Assembly (NCBI GenBank): GCA_047833665.1
Contig: CP181261.1
Span: forward strand, 1,674,001-1,738,000
Length of the DNA: 64,000 bases
From: Caproicibacter sp047833665
GTDB lineage: Bacteria; Bacillota; Clostridia; Oscillospirales; Acutalibacteraceae
Direction: 5' to 3'
Every line of letters begins with the position of its first letter. The first letter of the stretch is position 1. This document shows, piece by piece, positions 24,969-33,357 of the stretch. Made by a program: the position numbers and the translations under genes. The notes beneath the pieces were generated by a model. That model searched no databases and had not been told where the DNA came from. It worked only from the letters and a program-made list of their open reading frames with translations.

Positions 24969-26034
24969 CTTCTGCATTTTCCTCCTTTTCTTCTCCTGCT
25001 TCTGAGGAAGTACCTTCACTGTGCTGCGTCTCTGCTGTGCTGTCAGTATCTGTTCCCTTTAAATTGCTAGTGTTCTCATCGTCCGATTCACTTTGCATCA
25101 AAGCTCTGGCTTCTTGTGCAGAATCAAAAATCGTGCTTGTGCCGTCATCGATGTAAGTATCTTCCACTTCCTCAGGTTTTATTTCATCCACAATGGAATT
25201 AAGTTCCATTATTTTATGTGAGCCACAGCCGGTCAATACCGTTCTGTTCCGAAATACAACCAGTAACACAATGGAGGTAATTACTGTTGCTGCCGCTACA
25301 ACCTGGGATACCCTAAGAGGAATAATCGGTGTAATCAGGCTATCGGTTCTCAGGCCTTCTATAAAGAAACGCCCGGTACCATACCAAAGGATGTACAGCA
25401 AGAACACCTGTCCATCGTATCTTCTATACTTTCTGCTGAAAATATGTAGCAGAATAAAGCCAATCAGGCACCAGATGGACTCGTAAAGGAAACAAGGATG
25501 CACGCCGGTGGCGGAAACAAGGGTGGTATTCTCGCTCACCATTCGCCATGGCAAATCTGTTTCTCTGCCAAAAGCCTCCTGATTGACAAAGTTACCCCAG
25601 CGTCCAATGGTTTGGCCGATTAAAAATCCTAGGGATGCAAGATCAAGTGTAGCCGGAATGCTGAGTTTACGGAATTTCGCCATGAGGGAACCAAACAGCA
25701 ATCCGCCAATAATACCGCCATAAATACCCAAACCACCGTTCCAGATGTATAGAACGCTGATTGGGTTTTTAATATATTGGTCGCTGGCATCAAAAAGCAC
25801 ATAATACAGTCTGGCGCCAATGATTCCAAAAATAATGCCGACCATAACGACATCAACGAAACGATCTTGATCGACATGAAATTTTTTGCAGCTTACCATT
25901 GCATAAAAAAATGCCAGAAGAAATCCCGTTGCTATGATGATTCCGTACCAAGCAATCGGATGATTTCCTATTCTAAAAGCGATGGGATCCAGAGTAACAT
26001 TGATACCAAGTCCCGGAAATTGAACATGATACAT
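24952..26034 (-). CDS. lgt: Prolipoprotein diacylglyceryl transferase with acidic tail
   Basis: Integral membrane enzyme that moves diacylglycerol from phosphatidylglycerol to the lipobox Cys of prelipoproteins. The core, about residues 1-263, is a normal multi-TM Lgt with the signature GRWGNFVNQEAFGRE (Arg145, Asn148, Gly156 in conserved positions) and HPCFLYES. Beyond it is a tail of about 97 residues (264-360), rich in Asp, Glu, Ser and Thr, with no further TM segment, making the protein much longer than the usual 260-280 residues. The tail is probably cytoplasmic and disordered (inference). Overlap with folD at the 3' end shows the frame is read to its end. Confidence 0.96.
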   Translation of the reverse strand: MYHVQFPGLGINVTLDPIAFRIGNHPIAWYGIIIATGFLLAFFYAMVSCKKFHVDQDRFVDVVMVGIIFGIIGARLYYVLFDASDQYIKNPISVLYIWNGGLGIYGGIIGGLLFGSLMAKFRKLSIPATLDLASLGFLIGQTIGRWGNFVNQEAFGRETDLPWRMVSENTTLVSATGVHPCFLYESIWCLIGFILLHIFSRKYRRYDGQVFLLYILWYGTGRFFIEGLRTDSLITPIIPLRVSQVVAAATVITSIVLLVVFRNRTVLTGCGSHKIMELNSIVDEIKPEEVEDTYIDDGTSTIFDSAQEARALMQSESDDENTSNLKGTDTDSTAETQHSEGTSSEAGEEKEENAEDGKID

Positions 26035-26127
26035 CCTTACACCACCATTTCTCCACGCAGCACAAATTTAGATTGCGAATATCTGCTGAGCTTTCGCGTG
26101 GCAAGCACCAGCAGTATGAAATGCTAT

Positions 26128-27408
26128 TTATTTGGGCAAAACGACGGAAAGGGAAGAATATTCTGGACGAAGCTGTGTTTCCAGCCTTTTCATTACAGAA
26201 TCCATATCTGCTGCCGCAACAGCGTCAATATATTCAAACAATTCACGTCCGGAAAAAGCCAGCGATACCAGAGAATTGGCAATACTTCCCACATTGTTTA
26301 GTGAAGCAATATTTTTCCCATAGACGGCTTTTTTCGCGCACTCAAAAATCTGCCGTTCAAAGCCATTGTTCCGGATTTTTTCAATTTCTTTTTTGATTTC
26401 CTGTGCCACCTGTTCCGGATTTTTTGATTCGCCGGAAAAGATAACAGAAGCATAGCCAGGGCCTTCAAAATATTCGTATCCAAAAGATGCTTCGTTAATT
26501 AATTCAGCATCCATCAAACGGCGGAATAAAGGAGTTGCGTTGGAAGACAGTGCTTCCAAAAGGATTTCGGTTTCTGCAATCTCTTTTGAGGAAAGGCGCT
26601 CTTTGCCGACTGGTTCCTTAAATCCAAGTTCAAAAAGCGGAACTGCAACAGAAAGTTTCTGCTCAACTTTTGCCTGTGCAATATGAGCAGGCTCTTCTTC
26701 AAAAATCCGTTCAACCTGAATCGGTTGGGAAGGTTTGAGCATCTTGTCACAAATTTCCGCCACCTGTTCCGGCTGTACATTTCCTGCAATGCATAATACC
26801 ATATTATTTAAGTTGTAAAAAGTATTATAACATTGATATAAAAGTTCCGGTGTAATCTGTGCAATACTTTTCACCGTGCCGGCAATATCATTTTTGACCG
26901 GATGTTTATGATAGAGCGCTCCAAGCAGATTAAAAAGAACCCTCCAGTGTGGGTCATCATCGTACATTTTAATTTCTTGTCCAATAATCCCCTGTTCTTT
27001 CTGTACAGTAGCCTCCGTAAAATACGGTGACTGCACAAAATCCAACAGGATTTCGAGGGATTTATAAACATTCTCCGTACAAGAAAAAAGATAGCAAGTC
27101 ATATCAAAAGAGGTATATGCGTTTGCGGAAGCCCCAGTCTTTGCAAAACGTTCAAACGCATCACCGTCTTCACTTTCAAACAATTTATGCTCTAGATAAT
27201 GAGCAATGCCTTCCGGAACTTTGTGTGTTTCTTTTTCTCCATGAATTTTGAAACAATTATCAATGGAACCATATTTTGTTCCAAAAATTGCATAAGTCGA
27301 ATTATTCTTTTCTTTAGGGTAGATATATACAGTCAGCCCGGAAGGATGTTTTCCGGTAAAATAACAATCTCCTGTGCGTTCTCCCTCAACTTTTTTAAGC
27401 CAATCCAT
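26128..27408 (-). CDS. M16 zinc peptidase, YfmH-like
   Basis: 426 residues, pitrilysin (M16) family. The inverted zinc site HYLEH lies in PEGIAHYLEHKLFES near residue 70, with a downstream Glu expected in the QEQGIIGQEI-like region (EQGIIGQEIKMYDDDP). It overlaps the end of the inactive partner gene by 1 bp, so a heterodimer is expected, as for the Bacillus YfmF/YfmH pair, which is associated with EF-P 5-aminopentanol modification. No other EF-P modification genes are in the window. The natural substrate is unknown. Confidence 0.85.
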   Translation of the reverse strand: MDWLKKVEGERTGDCYFTGKHPSGLTVYIYPKEKNNSTYAIFGTKYGSIDNCFKIHGEKETHKVPEGIAHYLEHKLFESEDGDAFERFAKTGASANAYTSFDMTCYLFSCTENVYKSLEILLDFVQSPYFTEATVQKEQGIIGQEIKMYDDDPHWRVLFNLLGALYHKHPVKNDIAGTVKSIAQITPELLYQCYNTFYNLNNMVLCIAGNVQPEQVAEICDKMLKPSQPIQVERIFEEEPAHIAQAKVEQKLSVAVPLFELGFKEPVGKERLSSKEIAETEILLEALSSNATPLFRRLMDAELINEASFGYEYFEGPGYASVIFSGESKNPEQVAQEIKKEIEKIRNNGFERQIFECAKKAVYGKNIASLNNVGSIANSLVSLAFSGRELFEYIDAVAAADMDSVMKRLETQLRPEYSSLSVVLPK

Positions 27409-28688
27409 CAGACGTTCCCCCCTTTTCCTTCCAAGCGATAAACAGTATCCAGTGTTATCTTTTGTGCAGCTTCTATGACTTGTTCACGTGACACACCATT
27501 AACTAATCGAGCCTCATCCTCCGGTTGTTTCACATGGGGGCGAAATGTCTGGGACAGATACCATGCTTCCAGACCATTTAATGAATCCGATAAAGTATGG
27601 TAGCTGTTGCAAAGGCTCAATTTGGCTGCAGACAGTTCATCATCATCAAAATGACCTTTTTTAATTTCTTCTAATTGATTCAAAATTTCTTCTTTTGCCC
27701 GGTCTACATTTTTTGTTTCGACTCCGCTTTGAACTAAGAGAATTCCTTTCATCGGGTTGTAAAGCGAGCTGCAGTAATAGCAAAGACTCAGCTTTTCACG
27801 CACATTCATAAACAATTTAGAGTTTGGAGTTGCGCCGAACAAGGCATTGAAAAGCTTCATGGCCGGCACTTGATTCTCCGGTTCAGCACATCCGGTTCGA
27901 AAGCCCATTACCAGCTTTGATTGCACAACATCCATTTTTTCCGTGGTTTCCGTAGTGTTTTGTGCAGTGGGTATTACTTTAGTTGGGCAGTCAACCGTTT
28001 CAGTTCTGGCAAGATTGTGAAATGCGGCATAGAAATCTTGATAGACAGGTTCCGGATCACAATCACCGAGGACCATGATTTCTACTTTCGCATGATGTAT
28101 CAGATTTTCCCAAACTTTCGTCAATTCTTCAAGTTTAAGATCCTGAATCTGCTGCCGAGTTCCGCAGCGTCCAATTCCATATGGTTCGTTTGCACACATC
28201 AGTTGTTCGCAGCGCAGTTTTGCATACATACGCTTATCGTTAAACTCAGAATCCACCATCTCAATTAATTGACGCTTTTCTTGTTCGAAACCTTGCCTTG
28301 GAAAACAACCGTTTTCCAGATGCGGATCAAATACAATGCTGCAGAGGAGTTTAGCCAATTCTGCAGATACGCTTTCACCATTTAACGAGTATCGATCAGC
28401 AATTCCGGATGCAGAAACGGATAAAATTTGAACATCTCCAAGTTTTTGCACATCCGCATCAAGTACCGCGCCATAAAGTTCGGCAAGATGAGCATTCAGT
28501 TTCGTAAAATCAGGATATTTTCTGCTGGCACGGCTCAGCAGAAAAGGAAGAATGGCATTTGCAGAAACAGTCTCTTGTGCAAGAGGGTACAAAAAATGAA
28601 CTGACATGCGGATTGTTTTAAAGCGATCATCCCGTATGCTGCGGAAATTCACGCCATCGCAAACAGTCCGCTGTTCTATTTTTAACAT
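27408..28688 (-). CDS. M16-like protein without zinc site, YfmF-like
   Basis: 426 residues from ATG 28688 (MLKIEQRTVCDG); GGAG lies 12 nt upstream, and an earlier ATG at 28700 sits on the ribosome-binding site. It has the M16 fold signature (AILPFLLSRASRKYPDFTKL, then LAELYGAVLDADVQKLGD) but the HxxEH metal motif is missing, as expected for the non-catalytic partner of an M16B heterodimer. A fusion-free two-gene arrangement with the zinc-bearing subunit follows directly. Its own promoter is at 28731-28739. Confidence 0.83.
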   Translation of the reverse strand: MLKIEQRTVCDGVNFRSIRDDRFKTIRMSVHFLYPLAQETVSANAILPFLLSRASRKYPDFTKLNAHLAELYGAVLDADVQKLGDVQILSVSASGIADRYSLNGESVSAELAKLLCSIVFDPHLENGCFPRQGFEQEKRQLIEMVDSEFNDKRMYAKLRCEQLMCANEPYGIGRCGTRQQIQDLKLEELTKVWENLIHHAKVEIMVLGDCDPEPVYQDFYAAFHNLARTETVDCPTKVIPTAQNTTETTEKMDVVQSKLVMGFRTGCAEPENQVPAMKLFNALFGATPNSKLFMNVREKLSLCYYCSSLYNPMKGILLVQSGVETKNVDRAKEEILNQLEEIKKGHFDDDELSAAKLSLCNSYHTLSDSLNGLEAWYLSQTFRPHVKQPEDEARLVNGVSREQVIEAAQKITLDTVYRLEGKGGNV

Positions 28689-28730
28689 GATAAATTTCAT
28701 CTCCACAACAAATTCGGTGAAACGAGAATA

Positions 28731-28759
28731 ATTATACCACAGTTCACTAATTTAGAAAA
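28731..28759 (-). promoter_or_regulatory. Extended -10 promoter of the M16 pair
   Basis: On the minus strand TGGTATAAT (28739-28731) is an extended -10 element. A weak -35, TTTTCT, lies 17 bp upstream. Confidence 0.6.
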
Positions 28760-28820
28760 GATTGCATCAATAGGATTCCTCCAAAATTTACAAAATAGAA
28801 ACAGAATCACATTTTCTGTA

Positions 28821-28849
28821 TTGCTGGTTTGGAAAAGCAATGTTATAAT
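28821..28849 (+). promoter_or_regulatory. Promoter of the EamA-type transporter gene
   Basis: TTGCTG (28821-28826), a 17-bp spacer and TATAAT (28844-28849), about 50 bp before the TTG start. It is divergent from the M16 pair promoter. Confidence 0.7.
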
Positions 28850-28898
28850 ATCCATTAAAAAAGTCATCATTCTATCTAAAACAATTTGAGGTGCTATT

Positions 28899-29807
28899 TT
28901 GAAAATTCTCAGAAGTCGATCCTTCGTAGCCGAACTTGGCATTGTACTTGTCACTATGATATGGGGAAGCAGCTTTGTAGTAGTCAAAAACGCCACAGAT
29001 ACGGTCCCCGCTGCAACAATGATTGCTATAAGGTTTGGTATTGCGGCTATTTCGCTATGCCTAATCTTTTTTCAGCGACTGAAAAAGCTCACAAAATCCT
29101 ACATAAAATTTGGGCTTTTGATAGGTCTTGAAAACTTCCTAGCCTTCGAGTTGCAAACAGTAGGAGTCAAATATACAACCGCCGGCAATAATGCGTTTTT
29201 AACGGCTGTTTATTGCGTGATAGTTCCTTTCTTATATTGGGCAATAAAAAAACAAAAGCCGCGAGCTTTTCATCTAATTGCGGCCGGTCTATGCATTACC
29301 GGAGTGGGTTTGCTTTCCATTCAAAATGATTTTACCATGAATTTCGGCGATCTTCTTTCCGTATCTTGCGGCCTGTTTTTTGCCCTTCAAATTGTAACTA
29401 TAAGTATTCTAACCGAAAAAAACGACCCTATACTGCTCTGCATCACACAGTCCGCCGCTACCGCTCTTTTTGCACTGCCAGTTGCATTCTTTACTGAAGA
29501 CATTCCTTCGTTTCTTCCAACCTCTTCTGTGTTATCCCTGCTTTATCTAGCATTAATCGGTACCATGCTGACAATTGTTCTCCAAACAGTGTGCCAGAAA
29601 TACATATCACCATCGAAAGCATCTTTAATTATGACGCTCGAATCCGTATTTGGCACTATCTGCGGCATAATCTTTTTGCATGAGTCCCTTACACTGCGTT
29701 CCTTTGCCGGGTTTGTTCTGATTTTTATGGCAATTTTGCTTTCGGAACGCGGCGACCTCATTTTTTCTTCAAAAAAGCACAAAGCAAAACTGTTAAAAAG
29801 CAAATGA
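28899..29807 (+). CDS. DMT-superfamily transporter with EamA domains
   Basis: 302 residues with ten hydrophobic segments in two EamA repeats. The first begins IVLVTMIWGSSFVVVKNAT; the second begins GDLLSVSCGLFFALQIVTI and ends with FLHESLTLRSFAGFVLIFMAILLSE, the usual conserved Glu region. Family members export metabolites or amino acids across the cytoplasmic membrane; the substrate here cannot be predicted. The start is TTG 28899 with GAGGTG 6 nt upstream. It is one of few plus-strand genes, with its own promoter and terminator. Confidence 0.88.
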   Translation: MKILRSRSFVAELGIVLVTMIWGSSFVVVKNATDTVPAATMIAIRFGIAAISLCLIFFQRLKKLTKSYIKFGLLIGLENFLAFELQTVGVKYTTAGNNAFLTAVYCVIVPFLYWAIKKQKPRAFHLIAAGLCITGVGLLSIQNDFTMNFGDLLSVSCGLFFALQIVTISILTEKNDPILLCITQSAATALFALPVAFFTEDIPSFLPTSSVLSLLYLALIGTMLTIVLQTVCQKYISPSKASLIMTLESVFGTICGIIFLHESLTLRSFAGFVLIFMAILLSERGDLIFSSKKHKAKLLKSK

Positions 29808-29847
29808 CAAAAATGACCTCCGATTTTCATCGGAGGTCATTTTTGTC
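29806..29847. terminator. Bidirectional terminator
   Basis: A 19-bp perfect stem (29806-29824 with 29829-29847) and a 4-nt loop, with A-runs and T-runs on the two arms. It overlaps the stop codon of the transporter gene and lies 16 bp before the stop of the convergent sulfhydrylase gene, so it serves both. Confidence 0.92.
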
Positions 29848-29863
29848 AGAGGAAATATTACTG

Positions 29864-31135
29864 TTAAAGTTTTTCTAAAGCACCGCGAATATCATCCAAA
29901 ATATCTTCAATATTCTCAATACCAACGGACATGCGGAGCATATTCGGGCTAATGCCGGCTTGCTTGAGTTGCTCATCATTTAACTGCCTGTGAGTTGTGC
30001 TTGCAGGATGCAATACACAGGTTCTCAAATCAGCAACATGGATGACAATGGAAGCAAGTTTCAAATTTTCCATAAACTTTGCCGCTGCTTCTCGTCCGCC
30101 TTTGACACCAAAGGAGATAACTCCGCAGGTACCGTTAGGCATATATTTTTGGGCGAGGTTATAATATTTGTTGCTTTTTAAGCCCGGATAGTTCACCCAT
30201 TCAATTTTATCATTGTTTTCCAAAAATTCGGCAACAGCCAAGGCATTGGAGCAGTGGCGCTGAACACGAAGCGCAAGCGTTTCCAGACCTAGATTCAGCA
30301 AAAAGGCGTTCATAGGTGAAGACTGCGCCCCAAGGTCGCGCATTAAATGCACACGTGCTTTTACAATATAGGCACTGTTTCCGAAATCTTTGGTATAGAC
30401 AGTCCCATGATAGGATTCATCCGGTTCGGTCAGCATCGGGAACTTCCCGTTGTTCCAGTCAAATTTGCCGCTGTCTACAATAGCACCGCCAACTTGCACC
30501 GCGTGCCCATCCATATATTTTGTGGTTGAATGTACCACAATATCCGCTCCGAATTCAAACGGGCGGCAATTTACCGGCGTTGGAAAAGTATTGTCCACAA
30601 TCAGCGGAACACCATGTGCATGTGCTGCCTTCGCAAATAGTTCCAAATCCGTGACCACAAGTGCCGGATTAGACAGTGTCTCTGTAAACACACAGCGCGT
30701 ATTGTCTCGAAAGGCAGCGTTAAGCTCCTCTTCCGAACAATCCGCGGGAACAAAAGTACATTCAATTCCCATTTCACGCATAGTTTTATTGAACAGGTTG
30801 AACGTTCCGCCATAGATTGCGCTGGATGCAATCATATGGTCTCCTGCACGGCAGATATTTAAAACGGAAATTAAAGAAGCAGCCTGCCCTGCGGAAGTTA
30901 ACAGTGCTCCAACGCCGCCTTCCAAAGCGGCAATTTTCTTTTCGACGACGTCGACCGTTGGATTACCGATTCTGGAGTAGAAGAAGCCGTCCGCTTTCAG
31001 GTCAAAAAGCTCTCCCAGTGTCTGCGCACTGTCGTATTTAAAAGTCGTACTTTGTACAATTGGGACAACGCGCGGCTCCCCGTTTTTTGGTTCGTATCCT
31101 GCGTGTATGCACGCCGTATCTATATGTTGTGGCAT
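29864..31135 (-). CDS. O-acetylhomoserine sulfhydrylase
   Basis: PLP enzyme making homocysteine from O-acetylhomoserine and sulfide, giving direct sulfhydrylation for methionine synthesis. 423 residues, Cys/Met metabolism family. Motifs: PIVQSTTFKYDSAQ, YSRIGNPT, GGVGALLTSAGQAA, VDNTFPTPVNCRP and the PLP-lysine motif HSTTKYMDGH. Length and the long insert near FDWNNGKFPMLTEPD fit the MetY type rather than cystathionine synthase. AAAGGAG precedes the ATG. No S-box or other leader was recognised in the short gap upstream. Confidence 0.94.
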   Translation of the reverse strand: MPQHIDTACIHAGYEPKNGEPRVVPIVQSTTFKYDSAQTLGELFDLKADGFFYSRIGNPTVDVVEKKIAALEGGVGALLTSAGQAASLISVLNICRAGDHMIASSAIYGGTFNLFNKTMREMGIECTFVPADCSEEELNAAFRDNTRCVFTETLSNPALVVTDLELFAKAAHAHGVPLIVDNTFPTPVNCRPFEFGADIVVHSTTKYMDGHAVQVGGAIVDSGKFDWNNGKFPMLTEPDESYHGTVYTKDFGNSAYIVKARVHLMRDLGAQSSPMNAFLLNLGLETLALRVQRHCSNALAVAEFLENNDKIEWVNYPGLKSNKYYNLAQKYMPNGTCGVISFGVKGGREAAAKFMENLKLASIVIHVADLRTCVLHPASTTHRQLNDEQLKQAGISPNMLRMSVGIENIEDILDDIRGALEKL

Positions 31136-31168
31136 AAAACAAACTCCTTTTTGAATATTCTTTTTATT

Positions 31169-31657
31169 TTAGACAAAAATTGATTTTAGAAAATCAATGA
31201 ATTGATCTGTAAAAAAGACAACAACAGCAACCAGACTCAGGAACAAAATAGCGGTCATCATTCTACAATAAGCCAGTTTGACTTGGTTCTTGTTTGATTT
31301 CTCTTTTTCTTCGGTTTCGTCAATCTCCGAAACACAGTCGTTTTCGCCCGATACCCCAATTTCCTGTAAGATTTCCTTACAACGCTCTACTGCTTGAAAC
31401 GGTACAAAGATATGGTAGTTTGCGTACGGCGCTTTCCCGTACAGAATGGAAGGTGGGGCACCGGGCCCGCACATTCGTTCTTCATGCGGGATTTCATTTT
31501 CATCTAAGGCAGCACGTATGTTATCGAGATTCGTCTCATCCGCCGTATATAACAAAACAGGGTCGTTGTGCCCTACCTCACGAAGCTTTGTTCCTCCGCA
31601 GGAAGGGCACACATCCCCTGTTGTGACAAGCATCTGACACTTTGAACAGTAAAGCAT
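31169..31657 (-). CDS. Zinc-ribbon, DUF2007-like membrane-anchored protein
   Basis: 162 residues from ATG 31657 (MLYCSKC), which has GGAAGTG upstream; ATG 31675 lacks one. The N-terminus carries two CxxC knuckles (CSKCQ and CPSCGG), a zinc ribbon. The middle (PVLLYTADETNLDNIRAALDENEIPHE, split here by convention) resembles DUF2007-type putative signal-transducing domains, with a GPGAPP turn. An acidic stretch SEIDETEEKEKSNKNQ leads into one C-terminal TM segment (about 138-160). Function unknown. It lies about 33 bp before the sulfhydrylase gene on the same strand and may share its transcript. Confidence 0.7.
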   Translation of the reverse strand: MLYCSKCQMLVTTGDVCPSCGGTKLREVGHNDPVLLYTADETNLDNIRAALDENEIPHEERMCGPGAPPSILYGKAPYANYHIFVPFQAVERCKEILQEIGVSGENDCVSEIDETEEKEKSNKNQVKLAYCRMMTAILFLSLVAVVVFFTDQFIDFLKSIFV

Positions 31658-31731
31658 TGCAGATTTCACTTCCATTCTTTTATCATAATAACAATTTTTG
31701 ATTTCATTTTCAAGCTAGGCGTCCATATTTT

Positions 31732-32304
31732 CTATCTCCAAACGGGCTGCAATTGTTTTCCTTCTAACGCGGCAAGAGCTGTTGGAAGAATCAGGCTGAA
31801 ATCCGCCACAGCGGAATGCGGCTTTTTTTCTGGATTATCCTGCCGCATGGGCACAAAATAAATATCTTTTACATTCATCAATCTGCCAATATTTTGCGCG
31901 GAAGCTGCTAAGGCATCATTGGTCGCAGGAGCCAATACAACCGGAATGCCGATTCTCAAACAAGATTTTACAGCCATTGTCACCGCTGTATCTGTAATGC
32001 CATTTGCCAGCTTTGCAAGTGTGTTGCCCGTACAAGGCGCTACAATCATTAAATCCACAAGCTTTTTCGGGCCGATTGGTTCGGACCCTACAATACTGGT
32101 AATCACATCTCGGCCGCAAATATCGCTGACCTGCCAGAGAAAATCCTTTGCACGGCCAAAGCGGGTATCTGTGGAAGAAGCGTTTTCCGACATAATCGGC
32201 AAAAGGCGATACCCTTTTTTTGCAATTTTTCTCATTTCATCTAATACGCTGTCAAACGTGCAAAAGGATCCGCACATAGCGAATCCGAAAGTTATCTCAT
32301 TCAA
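31732..32304 (-). CDS. dpaB: Dipicolinate synthase subunit B
   Basis: With DpaA makes dipicolinic acid in the mother cell; it is then loaded into the spore core. 190 residues, flavoprotein-like fold: GFAMCGSFCTFDSVL at the N-terminus, MIVAPCTGNTLAKLANGITDT in the middle and LAPATNDALAASAQNIGRL. It lies 7 bp after dpaA on the same strand, the standard spoVFA-spoVFB order. It marks the organism as an endospore former of the DpaAB type rather than the EtfA-based type known from some Clostridium. Confidence 0.95.
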   Translation of the reverse strand: MNEITFGFAMCGSFCTFDSVLDEMRKIAKKGYRLLPIMSENASSTDTRFGRAKDFLWQVSDICGRDVITSIVGSEPIGPKKLVDLMIVAPCTGNTLAKLANGITDTAVTMAVKSCLRIGIPVVLAPATNDALAASAQNIGRLMNVKDIYFVPMRQDNPEKKPHSAVADFSLILPTALAALEGKQLQPVWR

Positions 32305-32311
32305 AGCTGTT

Positions 32312-33169
32312 TCACTCCTTCAAAATATTGAAAATGGTTTCTTTGATGATTTCACCCGCAGCTTTCGGCGCAACTTTTCCCGGAAGGGACAAAGCCTGAA
32401 TCACTTGGATGCCAAATTCATCCGCGGCTTGCCGATCCACGCCGCCGGGCAGTGATGCAAGATCAATGAGGGCAGGACGATACTGCATTTTTTTCAGCAC
32501 AGAACGGCTGAACACCTGACTTGGCACTGTGTTAAAGATGATATCGTATGTTCCCTCCCCCACATGTTCTGTCAAAACTGCAGAGTATCCATAGGAACGA
32601 ATCCACGCCAGATCCGATTGCCTTCTTGCGCTGACCGTTACCACGGCGCCGATGCCGCGCAGCATCCATGCAAGCACTTTCCCGATGCGGCCGAATCCCG
32701 CAACCAAGCATCGGCTGCCGTTGAGTGTGCCGGGATATTTCTGCATTGCAATGCTGATGGCTCCTTCTGCAGTGGGAACTGCATTTTTCACGGCAAATTC
32801 TTCTCTTAAGCTAAAATCATGGGTATTGATACAATCCCACAGCCTGCTTGTCTGAAAAAGCTTCTCCATTTTTCCGCCAAACACCTGTTTGTCGCGCAGC
32901 AATTGTGCAAATTCGTCATTAAGAACGACCTTCTCTTTACTGAAATCCATTTTCAGGTGAACTCCGTCCGACGTGACCGGCAGGGGCAGGATGATATTTT
33001 CATGATTCTTAACTGTTTCTGTTAGTCCCGATTTTATGACGCCGTCTGAAAAACTGACATTGTCAAAGCCGTAAACAGATACTGCATATCCGTCTGCAGC
33101 TATGGATTCCACCATTGCAATTTGCCGCCTATCACCGCCCAGAACGCCGAAACTGCCGTCGATATGCAT
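32312..33169 (-). CDS. dpaA: Dipicolinate synthase subunit A
   Basis: Dehydrogenase-like subunit of dipicolinate synthase. 285 residues from ATG 33169 (MHIDGSFGVLGGDRR), with GGAGGG at good spacing; the in-frame extension to 33247 crosses the promoter. N-terminal GVLGGDRRQIAMVESIAADG and a Rossmann motif CLVAGFGRIGKVLAWMLRGIGA near 155-176 are visible, followed by NTVPSQVFS and IDLASLPGGVD. Transcribed with dpaB; a sigma-K-like promoter lies 30 bp upstream of the start. Confidence 0.95.
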   Translation of the reverse strand: MHIDGSFGVLGGDRRQIAMVESIAADGYAVSVYGFDNVSFSDGVIKSGLTETVKNHENIILPLPVTSDGVHLKMDFSKEKVVLNDEFAQLLRDKQVFGGKMEKLFQTSRLWDCINTHDFSLREEFAVKNAVPTAEGAISIAMQKYPGTLNGSRCLVAGFGRIGKVLAWMLRGIGAVVTVSARRQSDLAWIRSYGYSAVLTEHVGEGTYDIIFNTVPSQVFSRSVLKKMQYRPALIDLASLPGGVDRQAADEFGIQVIQALSLPGKVAPKAAGEIIKETIFNILKE

Positions 33170-33198
33170 GAAAAATCCCTCCAAAATTGGTCTCCTAC

Positions 33199-33226
33199 TA
33201 TAGTATGGAGGGCTGAGATTCTGTGT
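33199..33226 (-). promoter_or_regulatory. Sigma-K-like promoter of dpaAB
   Basis: On the minus strand CATACTATA (33207-33199) matches the sigma-K -10 form CATANNNTA. An AC dinucleotide lies 17 bp upstream (33226-33225), the place of the short -35. Known biology: the dipicolinate synthase operon of Bacillus is made late in the mother cell under sigma-K. Confidence 0.6.
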
Positions 33227-33298
33227 GATTCCCAAGAAGTATTGCAAAACTATATTTTCTGTTGCATATATTCCAAAAGATGATTATTATAAATATGT

Positions 33299-33328
33299 TT
33301 GGCAATATATTTATTTGAGCGATATTTT
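33299..33328 (+). promoter_or_regulatory. Weak candidate promoter of murC
   Basis: TTGGCA (33299-33304), an 18-bp spacer and TATTTT (33323-33328), 30 bp before ATG 33358. A modest match only. Confidence 0.35.
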
Positions 33329-33357
33329 ATGAATTAAGATGGTAAGGAGTATTATAA

